Shown: positions 52,148 to 61,281 of the stretch, piece by piece
How the letters are laid out: every line of letters begins with the position of its first letter
How positions within the stretch are numbered: the first letter of the stretch is position 1
Origin: Pseudobutyrivibrio ruminis AD2017
GTDB lineage: Bacteria; Bacillota; Clostridia; Lachnospirales; Lachnospiraceae
Direction of reading: 5' to 3'
NCBI RefSeq assembly: GCF_000424305.1
Contig: NZ_AUJQ01000003.1
Coordinates: 62,001-126,000, forward strand
Length of the DNA: 64,000 bases
Position numbers and translations under genes: made by a program
Notes under the pieces: model-generated
Database searches by the model: none
What the model was told of the DNA's origin: nothing
What the model saw: only the letters and a program-made list of their open reading frames with translations

Positions 52148-53209
52148 ATGAAAAAAATAGGAATTATAACATATCATCATACGACTAATTTTGGATCGAT
52201 ACTTCAAACTTATGGTTTATATAGAAAAGTAACTGAATTTGGATATAACTGCGAAATCGTAAATTATATAAACGCTGTTGTAGAAAAAAGAGAAAGACCA
52301 AAAAAGTTATTCGACTGTAAAAATATTAGAGCTATAAGAGATTATTTTAAGTATGAGCATGTAAAGAAGAATAAAGATAAAGAATTTGACAAATTTTTAG
52401 ATGAAAACATGCGTGTCTCGAAAAAAATTTATGACAAGGATAATATAGAGGAGGCAAATCCAGTATATGATATATTTCTTGTTGGAAGTGATTTGGTATG
52501 GGATGATACTATTAATAACTGTGATAGAAATTATATGCTAAAGTTTGTTGCTGATAATAAACAAAAAATAGCATATGCATCTTCTACTGGGCAGTTTTGG
52601 GATAATGATTTAAATGAGGTATATTCACTATTAAATAGATTCAAAAATATAGGTGTTAGGGAAAAAGAAATCTATGATGAATTGAATAAACATCTTAATT
52701 TTGAAGTTGATTTCGTTGGTGACCCTACAATTCTTTTAGAACCTCAGACATGGGGGAATTTGGCTTGCAACAGAATCATTAACGAAGAGTATGTATTAAT
52801 ATATTTTAATGATGATGAATTAAAGATATATGAAGATGCTATTAATTATGGAAAGAAGTATGGTTTAAAGGTATATGCAATTTCATATAGTTGGTTGCCA
52901 AAGGACATTACTCCTATAAGACCAACAAAGATTGAAGAGTTTTTATCTCTTGTAAAAAATGCTAATACTGTGTTCACTGCATCATACCATGGTATGTTAT
53001 ACTCTATATATTTTAATAAGAACTTTTTCTATTACAACCGTGGATGGAAGTCAAGAATGCGCTCGATTGCAGATTACTTGGATTTAGGAAATAGAGAGCA
53101 TTACGATGAGAAAGTGAACAAAGATATTGATTATGACGAAGTAAACAGAAGAATGGAACTCTTGAGACAAAAATCTATAGCTTGCTTAGAGTCTTATTTG
53201 AAGGATTAG
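52148..53209 (+). CDS. Polysaccharide pyruvyl transferase family protein
   Basis: The 353-residue protein begins IGIITYHHTTNFGSILQTYG and has FLVGSDLVWDD and ASYHGMLYSIYFNKNFFYY, the signature blocks of the PS_pyruv_trans family (CsaB/WcaK type). It would add a ketal-linked pyruvate from phosphoenolpyruvate to a sugar, giving the glycan negative charge. It follows the polymerase gene by three bases. Confidence 0.9.
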   Translation: MKKIGIITYHHTTNFGSILQTYGLYRKVTEFGYNCEIVNYINAVVEKRERPKKLFDCKNIRAIRDYFKYEHVKKNKDKEFDKFLDENMRVSKKIYDKDNIEEANPVYDIFLVGSDLVWDDTINNCDRNYMLKFVADNKQKIAYASSTGQFWDNDLNEVYSLLNRFKNIGVREKEIYDELNKHLNFEVDFVGDPTILLEPQTWGNLACNRIINEEYVLIYFNDDELKIYEDAINYGKKYGLKVYAISYSWLPKDITPIRPTKIEEFLSLVKNANTVFTASYHGMLYSIYFNKNFFYYNRGWKSRMRSIADYLDLGNREHYDEKVNKDIDYDEVNRRMELLRQKSIACLESYLKD

Positions 53210-53219
53210 AGGAATCGTC

Positions 53220-54674
53220 GTGGAAAAGAAAAGTAGTATTAAGAAAAATTTTATTTACAACCTGATTTATAATATTTTAAACATTATAGTACCTCTTATC
53301 AGCGCTCCTTATACATCTAGAGTATTGGGAGTAGATAAGATTGGAATCTATAGCTATACATACTCATTAATTAGTACTGTAATTATGATAGGCGCAATGG
53401 GTACTGCTACATACGGCCAGAAAGAAATAGCTGCATCAAAGGATGCCGAAGAGCGTAGCACCCTATTTTGGGAAATATTTGTTATAAAAGGTGTAACCAC
53501 CATTCTTTGTGCGGCTTTATTTATGGTTTATGCATTAAATGATAATTATGCATTTTACTATTTAATACAGATACCATTTTTTATTGCGGCAGTATTAGAT
53601 GTAAGTTGGCTTTTCCAGGGTTTAGAGAAGTTCAATTATATTGCTATTAGAAACTCATTAGTTAGAATTGCTGGAATAATCCTTCTGTTTATAATTGTTA
53701 AATCCCCAAGTGATTTGTGGAAATACTTACTAATTATTTGTGGATCGCAGTTGGTTGGTAATTTATCAATGTGGCCATATGTGCCTAGATATGTTCACCG
53801 TTTTTCGTTTAGTAAAAAGCGTATTGTTTATCATATTAAAAACATGATGGTGTATTTTGTGCCATCAGTGACATACCAGATTTATGCAGTGCTTGATAAA
53901 GCAATGCTAGGATGGTTAGTAGGTTCTGATTATGAAAATGGCTATTATGAGCAGGCACACAAAATTGTAAATATGGCGGTTAGTATCATTAGTGCTTTTA
54001 CTATAGTTATGCGTTCACGTATGTCATATCTGTATAGCATTAAAGATTATAAAGAGATTGAGCGAAAGTTGTACCAAGCTTGTAATACAATGGCTTTTAT
54101 GGTATTTCCAATGTCATTTGGGTTAGCACTGATTGCTGCAGGTATGGTTCCTTGGTTCTTTGGTGATGGTTATGATAAGGTAATCTCATTGTTATATGTT
54201 TTCTGTCCTTTCTTTGCATTTATGGGGTATTCAAGACTCATTGGAACCCATATTTTGACTCCTAGTGGTAGGCAGGGAAAGAGTAATGTTGCACAATGTT
54301 TTGCTGCTGTTTGTAATTTAATTCTTAACTTGCTTCTTATACCAAAGTTTTATGCATTTGGAGCTGCAATTGCATCGGTTGGCGCAGAGTTTGTAATTGT
54401 TGTTATATACTACTATGCAATTCGTAAAGAGTTATCATTAGTTACGGTTGCAAAGACTGGATGGAAAAAGTTGTTATCTGCTGCAGTAATGTTCGCAGTA
54501 TTATTTCCATTGACTAAACGCTTACCAATAAGCATTTTATCTTCTGTTTTAGAAGTTGTTTTGGGAAGTTGTATTTATGTCGTATTTTTATTTATTATAC
54601 GTGATGAGTTCTTATTGATTAATTATCAACAGATTAAGAAAAAGTATTTTGAGAAATTTTTTAAAAAGAATTAA
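53220..54674 (+). CDS. Lipid-linked oligosaccharide flippase (Wzx-like)
   Basis: The 484-residue protein has about 14 spans, opening KKNFIYNLIYNILNIIVPLI and carrying MGTATYGQKEIA, as in the flippase at 13657. It moves the finished repeat unit to the outer face. The start is a GTG at 53220 with AGAGGAA five bases before it. The close likeness in motifs to the other flippase suggests a shared family, but it serves this AT-rich island with its own polymerase. Confidence 0.92.
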   Translation: MEKKSSIKKNFIYNLIYNILNIIVPLISAPYTSRVLGVDKIGIYSYTYSLISTVIMIGAMGTATYGQKEIAASKDAEERSTLFWEIFVIKGVTTILCAALFMVYALNDNYAFYYLIQIPFFIAAVLDVSWLFQGLEKFNYIAIRNSLVRIAGIILLFIIVKSPSDLWKYLLIICGSQLVGNLSMWPYVPRYVHRFSFSKKRIVYHIKNMMVYFVPSVTYQIYAVLDKAMLGWLVGSDYENGYYEQAHKIVNMAVSIISAFTIVMRSRMSYLYSIKDYKEIERKLYQACNTMAFMVFPMSFGLALIAAGMVPWFFGDGYDKVISLLYVFCPFFAFMGYSRLIGTHILTPSGRQGKSNVAQCFAAVCNLILNLLLIPKFYAFGAAIASVGAEFVIVVIYYYAIRKELSLVTVAKTGWKKLLSAAVMFAVLFPLTKRLPISILSSVLEVVLGSCIYVVFLFIIRDEFLLINYQQIKKKYFEKFFKKN

Positions 54675-54680
54675 TAAATA

Positions 54681-54699
54681 AAGATGCTCATGGCATCTT
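54681..54699 (+). other. Short intercistronic hairpin
   Basis: AAGATGC and GCATCTT pair perfectly around a five-base loop between the flippase gene and the TPP-enzyme gene. It could mark an mRNA processing or attenuation point. No further T-run is present. Confidence 0.5.
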
Positions 54700-54714
54700 T
54701 GTGGAGGAAAAATT

Positions 54715-56391
54715 ATGAATCGAAATCAACGTGCAATTGATATCACTGTTGAGTTGTTAAAAAAACATGGGGTTCGCCATATTGTGATTAGTCCCGGAGC
54801 GACAAATTTAGCTTTTGTAAATGCAGTAAAGAATGATCCAGCATTCACATGCTATTCAATTGTTGACGAAAGAAGTGCTATTTACTTTGCTATTGGTCTT
54901 TATTTACAGACTGGTGAAATAATAGCTGCATCATGTACTAGTGCTCAGGCTACAAGAAATTATATTCCAGGTCTTACAGAAGCATTTTATAAAAGAGTAC
55001 CTATTTTAGCCATTACAATGGAGAAGCATGTTAGATTTATTGGGCAGGAATACATGCAAGCTCCACATCAGATGTCTTTACCGGATGATAGTGTCAAGCA
55101 GAGTTTTGAAACTCCATTTGTTTCAGATGTTAATGATGAGTATCATTGTATAAGAGTGGTTAATGAAGCTATATTAAAAACCAAGGAAAAGAGCTATGGT
55201 CCAGTACAGCTTTGTATTCCGTGGTTAGATTTCCCTATTAAGGATGAACGACCTGAAATTAGAAAAATAGAACAATTATATGAGTGTGACTGTAAAGATA
55301 TTAATCTTGGTAGCAAGAAAGTTCTTGTTGTTATTGGAGAGCATCTTCCATTTACAGAAGAAGAAAAGAAATCTATTGAATCATTTGCAGAAAAACATAA
55401 CTGTGCAATTTATGCAAATCACCTTTCGAATTATGATGGTAAGTATGTTATAAATGCTAATCTTGGATTAACGACGCTGTCTATAGAAAACTTTATAAAA
55501 GATTATGCCCCTGATGTTATTATCACAATTGGCGGGCAGACAGGCGATTATCCATTATATTTACTTATTTCGAAGCCAGAATTAAAAGCAGAACATTGGA
55601 GGATATCTGAGGATGGTCAAATAGTAGATACATATGATAAGTTGACTAAAGTATTTTGTATGTCAGAAAAGTCATTTTTCAATGCCGTAGATAATACTAA
55701 TTCAGATCATTCATTTTACGAAAAATTCAATTCTTTGTGTTTAAAGATGGATACAAATATTGAAGTTCCACTTTCAAATGCATATTTAGCACAGGAACTT
55801 CATACCATATTGCCAAAGAATAGTATAATGCAGTTCTCAATTCTTAATAGCTTGAGAGTATGGAATCTTTTTGATTTAGATCCGTCTATTCAATGTTATT
55901 CTAATGTGGGGGCATTTGGAATTGATGGTGGTTTATCAACATTAATTGGACAGAGCATTGCTACAGACAAGATGTCGTATATGATTATTGGAGATTTAGC
56001 ATTTTATTATGATATGAATTCGCTAGGTATTAGACATATTAAGAATAATTTACGTGTTATAGTAATTAATAATAATGGTGGTGTAGAATTCAAATTAAGT
56101 GATGGTGATCATGCTGAAGTAGATAAGTATACTGCTGCTGCTAACCATTATAAAAATGCTAAAGGATGGGCAGAGACTTGTGGATTTAAATATATAGATG
56201 TGAGAAGCAAGGAAGATTTACAGAAAAATAAGAAACTCCTTGTAGAAGAGTCAGAACAGCCTATCGTTATGGAGATATTTGTCTCAGACGCAGATGATTA
56301 TAAGGGTTATAAAAATATTGTAGATGCTAATAAAAAAGTATCTATGACTGATAAAATGAAAAAAGGTTTTGGCAAGCTTGTGAGATTTTAG
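54715..56391 (+). CDS. MenD-like thiamine-diphosphate enzyme
   Basis: The 558-residue protein has the three-domain TPP-enzyme layout. The N-terminal PYR domain has the cofactor-activating Glu52 in VDERSAIYFA, as in MenD. The C-terminal PP domain has GDLAFYYDMNSL (from 426) and NNNGG (452-456), which bind Mg-TPP. No other menaquinone genes are in the window, so a C-C bond-forming or decarboxylating step on a sugar or acyl precursor is more likely than menaquinone synthesis. TGGAGG precedes the ATG. It sits 18 bases before the SDR gene, inside the glycan island. Confidence 0.85.
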   Translation: MNRNQRAIDITVELLKKHGVRHIVISPGATNLAFVNAVKNDPAFTCYSIVDERSAIYFAIGLYLQTGEIIAASCTSAQATRNYIPGLTEAFYKRVPILAITMEKHVRFIGQEYMQAPHQMSLPDDSVKQSFETPFVSDVNDEYHCIRVVNEAILKTKEKSYGPVQLCIPWLDFPIKDERPEIRKIEQLYECDCKDINLGSKKVLVVIGEHLPFTEEEKKSIESFAEKHNCAIYANHLSNYDGKYVINANLGLTTLSIENFIKDYAPDVIITIGGQTGDYPLYLLISKPELKAEHWRISEDGQIVDTYDKLTKVFCMSEKSFFNAVDNTNSDHSFYEKFNSLCLKMDTNIEVPLSNAYLAQELHTILPKNSIMQFSILNSLRVWNLFDLDPSIQCYSNVGAFGIDGGLSTLIGQSIATDKMSYMIIGDLAFYYDMNSLGIRHIKNNLRVIVINNNGGVEFKLSDGDHAEVDKYTAAANHYKNAKGWAETCGFKYIDVRSKEDLQKNKKLLVEESEQPIVMEIFVSDADDYKGYKNIVDANKKVSMTDKMKKGFGKLVRF

Positions 56392-56409
56392 TTTGGGAGA
56401 TTAGATAAA

Positions 56410-57243
56410 ATGGGATTAAAAAATAGACTCAGAAAAATAGTAAAGTTTTTCCGAGTAAGTGAAAAAATAGCGGTGCCTACAATTACAGACATGGAAAAGT
56501 TATTAGCGGGCAAAACAGCTCTTATAACAGGTGGGAGTAGTGGTATAGGATTAGCTATTGCTGAAAAGTTTGAGGCGGCAGGATGTCAGGTCATCATAGC
56601 AGGTACAAAGGAAGAAAAACTCAAGAAATGTTGTGAAAAGTTCGAGTCAGGTAGAGTAAAAGGCATTGTTCTTAATTTGAACGAAGTAGATAAATTCGGT
56701 GCTAAATTAGAGGAGGCTTTGTCTAAGTATCCAGATTCGAAGATTGATATTCTTGTTAATTGTGCTGGATATCATCCGCGTAAGGCTTTTTTTGACATTA
56801 CAGAATCAGATTATGACAGGACCATGGATACGAATGTTAAGGGCACCTTCTTTATAAGCCAGACTATTGGAATGTATATGTTAAAGAATCATATTAAAGG
56901 GCATATTCTTAATATTAGTTCATCGTCAGCTTTGCGACCAGCTTGGTCTCCATATGAAATCTCAAAATGGTCTATTCGAGGCATGACAAAAGGGCTTGCT
57001 GATACTTTAATTCCTTTTGGTATTGTAGTGAATGCCATTGCCCCAGGTCCTACAGCGACGCCTATGATTGGTAGAGATTCAAAAGGTGATTTAGATTTTC
57101 CAAACAATCCAAGCGGACGATTTGCATCACCTGAGGAAATTGCTAATTTAGCGCTTATTCTTTCAAGTGACATGGGGAATTTAGTGGTTGGAGATACTTT
57201 GTATGCTACTGGTGGTAGTGGAGTTATTTCGTTGCATAGATAA
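56410..57243 (+). CDS. Short-chain dehydrogenase/reductase
   Basis: The 277-residue protein has an unusual basic N-terminal lead of about 30 residues and then a classical SDR domain: cofactor motif TGGSSGIG (near 38-45), NCAG, a catalytic serine in NISSSSAL, Tyr182 and Lys186 in YEISK, and the C-terminal APGPTATPM. It reduces or oxidises a carbonyl with NAD(P)H. Being directly after the MenD-like enzyme, it probably reduces the keto product of that step. It is the last gene of the island operon. Confidence 0.92.
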   Translation: MGLKNRLRKIVKFFRVSEKIAVPTITDMEKLLAGKTALITGGSSGIGLAIAEKFEAAGCQVIIAGTKEEKLKKCCEKFESGRVKGIVLNLNEVDKFGAKLEEALSKYPDSKIDILVNCAGYHPRKAFFDITESDYDRTMDTNVKGTFFISQTIGMYMLKNHIKGHILNISSSSALRPAWSPYEISKWSIRGMTKGLADTLIPFGIVVNAIAPGPTATPMIGRDSKGDLDFPNNPSGRFASPEEIANLALILSSDMGNLVVGDTLYATGGSGVISLHR

Positions 57244-57267
57244 TAGATATATCTATAAATATAAAAG

Positions 57268-57355
57268 AGGATGTTAAAAAAATCCCATGAAAAAAGTAAG
57301 GAGTGAAATCTGATGGTGGCTTAATCCTTACCTTTTGTGGGATTTTTTACATCCC
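57268..57355. terminator. Very long hairpin closing the glycan island operon
   Basis: The arms 57268-57302 and 57324-57355 are complementary in several blocks (GGATGT/ACATCC, AAAATCCCA/TGGGATTTT, GTAAGGA/TCCTTAC) around a 21-base loop. The T-run within the right arm would serve as terminator. The unusual length also fits a mobile-element end. Confidence 0.75.
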
Positions 57356-57418
57356 CTTTTATTGTTTTATGGACTTTAGTCTGTTGAGCCCTTCGGAATT
57401 TTTCGAGATACTAAAAGT

Positions 57419-57586
57419 GGAGATGGGCGAAATAATAAACATAATCGGTAAACCGTTTACAATTACGTCTCTATAGTAGGTTTAAATGAGGCTACGATTA
57501 AAAAATATATTCAGGATCAGGAAAAGTATGACATGATGCAGGATAAACCAAGTGTGAAGGAATACGAAGATTCGTTCAAAGAGTAG
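57419..57586 (+). pseudogene. IS200/IS605-type TnpA remnant, C-terminal end
   Basis: One frame reads YNYVSIVGLNEATIKKYI, then QDQEKYDMMQDKPSVKEYED and a stop at 57584-57586. This resembles the helix at the end of IS200/IS605 Y1 transposases, where YYVSTVGLNE and a late SVKEY-DPF motif are common. The catalytic His and Tyr parts are gone and a stop interrupts the frame at 57449. The family call is from memory of the motif. Confidence 0.6.
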
Positions 57587-57595
57587 AGTGAAGAA

Positions 57596-57735
57596 CATCC
57601 CCTTCAAGGGGCAGATGTAACGCGTCAAGAGCAACAGTGACTTGAGCGAAGAGAAAGTCAGAGCGCCTTGAGACGCTGCCTAGTAGCAAGGGCATATAGC
57701 CAGCGTCCCGAGCCACCCCTTTTAGGGGCGGTGGC
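57596..57735. repeat. Structured GC-rich intergenic element
   Basis: Several stems can form: CCCCTT/AAGGGG (57599-57611), GACGCTG/CAGCGTC (57672-57678 with 57701-57707, or GCGTC at 57622-57626 as alternative partner), and GCCAC-CCCT with AGGG-GTGGC (57712-57735). It lies between the IS200-type relic and the end of the minus-strand beta-helix gene. It may be a repeat, an RNA, or that gene's terminator. No reading frame fits. Confidence 0.6.
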
Positions 57736-57742
57736 GACTTAT

Positions 57743-59719
57743 TTATCTTATCTTTTTAATTAGGGTATATGATGATTCAAAGGTGTTATTGTCAACAGTT
57801 AAATTGTCATTGTTTATTTCTGTCGACGTACAATTATCTAGAGCTAAAGTGCCAGATGATTTGCATACATTATCTACGAAAGTTAAAGTTCCAGTCGCAG
57901 ATTGATTAAATTGATTTGTAAAATCACTATGTATAGTATTGCCCTTATATATGAAATCTACTTCAGACACATTTGTTGCATTTGATAATTTGCTTGAAGT
58001 ATCAATTTCTGAATTATTAGTTGTAATAGTGCAATTGCTAGTGGCACCTATACTAAGCATGGACTTATTCAGGGTCATATTTATATTGCTACCGCTTAAT
58101 AGATAGTTATAGTTTTTTCCGCCATAATCATTGATAATATATGAAAAGCTTTGTTTATTTGTAGAATCAACAAAGTTGCATTCGTTAAAGATTATATTTT
58201 TGTTAATGAAATCATTCTCTATATTTTCATTAGTATATATAACAGCATTCATGTCAATAATACTATTTTGACAATTATTATTAAAATTACAACGATTAAA
58301 AGTGAATACTGAGTCAGATTTAAAATCTCTGAATTTAACAATACAAGCTGCTGAACCTGAAATATTAAAATTGCAATTATTTAAATTTATGTTATTAAAG
58401 TTACCATTGAAAAAAGCTAATAGATTATTAGAATAATTCTCAAATAAATTGATATTACAGTGTGTAATAGTAATATCGTCTGCTACACATTTCCAAAAAG
58501 CTATAGCCTCATCGCTACAAGTGGTTGTAAAATTGCAATCTTTTATTTGTATATGTTGTAGAGTTGAATGCATGGAATCAGACCCACTAAACCATAAGCA
58601 GCCACCTACATTAGGAATATCTTTCCGAGAGATAATTCCACTTGCTGTATTATTTTTAAAATCACAGTTTATAATATTTATGTTACTGCTTGAACTTTCC
58701 TGAAACCATAACAAGTCACATTTCATAAAAGTTTTGTCATTTTCACTATGTGATGCTATAAATTTACAATTTTTAATAGTACAACTCTCAATATCACTTA
58801 GTGCTACAAGAATAGTTTCAGAATCTTTCAGTGCATGGTTAGACGAAGTTAGATAATAAAAATTAATATTCTCGATATTTAGTTTATACTTTATATCATG
58901 TCTGCTTAAATCGGTTAAGAAAATCCTTTTTGCTAATGGATTAAAGTTTGATGAGATGGAAAAATTAGTATTTCCTGTACCAACAATATTTAAGGATTTT
59001 AGCCAAACTTGATTTTCAAAAATATAATTTCCATCATTGAATTGCAATGTAGATATTTTTCCTTCAAAAAAACGTAATGCTTCATTCAGCCTTTTGGAGC
59101 AATCTTGCTCAGGAAAAATACCAATTGATGCAACATTTAAAGTAGGAGAATAGTTTAAATGTGCAATTAAGCCATTATGTAAACGAATATCAGTCATAGG
59201 TGATGTATAAGTTGAATCAATATAATAAGAAGCACCGCCATTGTCATTTCGAGAATAGTAGCCCTCTGTAGTGGCTTGATCACCTGAAGAAAGATTTGCT
59301 GCAATCATTTCGGTTATTGTTGGAAAAACAATTCCTTTAGTATTAGCTATTTGCACAATTTTCCCATACACGTTATAGGTATTATTTGAGTACTTTATGG
59401 AATCCCATTTAACTTCCATAGAAGGGCCAATAAATGCACTATAGTTGGGCGATGTAACAATAGCTGATTTTACTATTTCAGCATTATCAATTGATGTGTT
59501 GGTGTTTATCAACCCATCCCCAATACAAGTCATAGAACCAGTATCTGGATTTTCAATATAAAACATAGCCTCAACGTTACCTGATGATAAAGGACTAATA
59601 TCGTCAGTTATGGTTTTGATATTTTTGGCAAATGCAAAGCAGAATAATGCTAGTGCAATAACTAAGAATATTTGTAATACTCGATTTTTGTAATGTAATG
59701 CGTAATGTGTAATCATCAT
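57743..59719 (-). CDS. Secreted or membrane-anchored beta-helix protein
   Basis: The 658-residue protein has an N-terminal hydrophobic signal or anchor (about 14-34), a 150-residue lead with NDNGGASYYID, recalling the start of pectate-lyase and tailspike proteins, and then a right-handed parallel beta-helix (about 210-640) with many Asn-rich turns and CxF-type strands (INCDFKNNT, IKDCNFTT). Such folds bind or cleave polysaccharides. No LPXTG or S-layer anchor is seen at the end. It follows the 506-residue secreted protein gene by 41 bases in one minus-strand operon. The gene is very AT-rich. Confidence 0.75.
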   Translation of the reverse strand: MMITHYALHYKNRVLQIFLVIALALFCFAFAKNIKTITDDISPLSSGNVEAMFYIENPDTGSMTCIGDGLINTNTSIDNAEIVKSAIVTSPNYSAFIGPSMEVKWDSIKYSNNTYNVYGKIVQIANTKGIVFPTITEMIAANLSSGDQATTEGYYSRNDNGGASYYIDSTYTSPMTDIRLHNGLIAHLNYSPTLNVASIGIFPEQDCSKRLNEALRFFEGKISTLQFNDGNYIFENQVWLKSLNIVGTGNTNFSISSNFNPLAKRIFLTDLSRHDIKYKLNIENINFYYLTSSNHALKDSETILVALSDIESCTIKNCKFIASHSENDKTFMKCDLLWFQESSSSNINIINCDFKNNTASGIISRKDIPNVGGCLWFSGSDSMHSTLQHIQIKDCNFTTTCSDEAIAFWKCVADDITITHCNINLFENYSNNLLAFFNGNFNNINLNNCNFNISGSAACIVKFRDFKSDSVFTFNRCNFNNNCQNSIIDMNAVIYTNENIENDFINKNIIFNECNFVDSTNKQSFSYIINDYGGKNYNYLLSGSNINMTLNKSMLSIGATSNCTITTNNSEIDTSSKLSNATNVSEVDFIYKGNTIHSDFTNQFNQSATGTLTFVDNVCKSSGTLALDNCTSTEINNDNLTVDNNTFESSYTLIKKIR

Positions 59720-59760
59720 AGGGTGTACCTCGTATTTATTATTTTATATCCAATAAAATG

Positions 59761-61281
59761 TTACCACCATCCAAAAAAGTTTTTCATAAAGTCCAGAAAG
59801 CTGTTGAAGTAGTCAAATATACTAGATTGCTTTTTGTTAGTGTTTTTATTAGCTTCTGTATCTTTAGCTGTGTTATTTGATTCAGATGGTTGCTGTTCTT
59901 TAGCTGTATTAGTTTTATTGTCGTTATTATTTTCTGCTACCGGAGTAGAGCTGCTGGTTGATTCTTCAACAGTATTTTCAGATTCTTTATCGGAAGGTTT
60001 GTCATGGGTGTTTATCTTTTCATCTATAACATTGCCTGTATTAGTTGGTTCAGGTACTTCCTTTTCAGATGTTGTATCTTGTTCATTTTGTTTTTGGTTA
60101 TTTGATGTTGGGATAGACTCCTCGGAAATTGGTACACTAGGTGTCGCGTCATGTGGTGTCTCATTAGTTTGTGTCTCCTTTTGTGTTTCCATATTTAGGT
60201 TGATTTCGATATTTTTGTACTCATCAGGCAGAGAATCTGATTCAATGGAATAATGAACACTTTCGCCAGTTGTACTTCTGATATAAATAGATCTAAGGGA
60301 GTATTTTCCTGATACATAGTCAGAAGTAATATTGCAGCTTGCACTCCAGCTGTCATTGGAAGTATATACAAATTCTGATGACTGAAAATCGAAATACTTT
60401 CCTTGAGCTAAGCCAACATTTATATATTTATTAGCTCCATAGTTTGCAAAACAAACTTGGGCATATTCTATATCGTAATCTTCCTGTGATATGTATACAG
60501 AAATGACAGGGTTAGCATCACCCATGTTAAATGACTGGGTTGATTTAGAAAAGGAAATAGATGGAGCAAAGTCTTCCTTTTCCTCTGTTTTTTCAGCTTT
60601 ACAGTATATACACAGTCCGTCATCCCCGTAAGTACAAGCTTCTATCTCTTCATAATCACAATGGATGGTTGCTGTTTCAGTGCTTTCTGTAGCCGCACTG
60701 TCCTCTGTGACATTATCTTCTGAGTCATCGGTAACATTATCACTATCTAATGGTGCTGTGCATCTTTTAGTATGTGTGCCATCTCCGTTATATTCATAAA
60801 CAAAAACATGCTCATGCTCATTTGGTAGCTCATCTTCTTTTATTGTTTCATCATCAGATAAAGTATTCTCATTGATGCTATTTATAGTAGAAGGATTTTC
60901 AGATTGTTCCTTATCAGTATTGTTTAATGTTGTTCTGTCATTAGAAGCATTGCCGTCATTATCTTCTTCATTGGCAGGGATTTCAGAAGTTATCCCTGGT
61001 ACTTGTGTAGTGGAATCCTTTGGCAAATCGCCAGGAACATCATTGTTAGCAGAGGAATCCTCTGATGATTCAATAGGTTTGACCACATCGCCATTTTCAG
61101 AACTAGGAAGAGTATTGGTATTTTCATCAGTAGGCCTGTCACTTTGGTTTAATTCTACTGAAGAGGGTTGTACATCAGTGGGGGTAGGTGAATTATTAAG
61201 TTCATCCGTTCCCGTGGCAAATGCCAATGCCGGATTAAAAGCTATAATTGTAATAATTAAAGCTGCATATAGTTTCTTCAT
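59761..61281 (-). CDS. Secreted low-complexity protein, unknown
   Basis: The 506-residue protein has a clear signal peptide (KLYAALIITIIAFNPALAFA). Residues 25-160 and 365-480 are low-complexity stretches rich in Ser, Thr, Asn, Asp, Glu and Pro. Between them lie a small Cys/His-containing unit (HEHVFVYEYNGDGTHTKRC to GLCIYCKAEK, a form I recall in Lachnospiraceae surface proteins) and a beta-rich domain (about 235-360). The end is aromatic and hydrophobic (DYFNSFLDFMKNFFGWW). It is probably exported to the wall or medium. No enzymatic motif is seen. Confidence 0.7.
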   Translation of the reverse strand: MKKLYAALIITIIAFNPALAFATGTDELNNSPTPTDVQPSSVELNQSDRPTDENTNTLPSSENGDVVKPIESSEDSSANNDVPGDLPKDSTTQVPGITSEIPANEEDNDGNASNDRTTLNNTDKEQSENPSTINSINENTLSDDETIKEDELPNEHEHVFVYEYNGDGTHTKRCTAPLDSDNVTDDSEDNVTEDSAATESTETATIHCDYEEIEACTYGDDGLCIYCKAEKTEEKEDFAPSISFSKSTQSFNMGDANPVISVYISQEDYDIEYAQVCFANYGANKYINVGLAQGKYFDFQSSEFVYTSNDSWSASCNITSDYVSGKYSLRSIYIRSTTGESVHYSIESDSLPDEYKNIEINLNMETQKETQTNETPHDATPSVPISEESIPTSNNQKQNEQDTTSEKEVPEPTNTGNVIDEKINTHDKPSDKESENTVEESTSSSTPVAENNNDNKTNTAKEQQPSESNNTAKDTEANKNTNKKQSSIFDYFNSFLDFMKNFFGWW

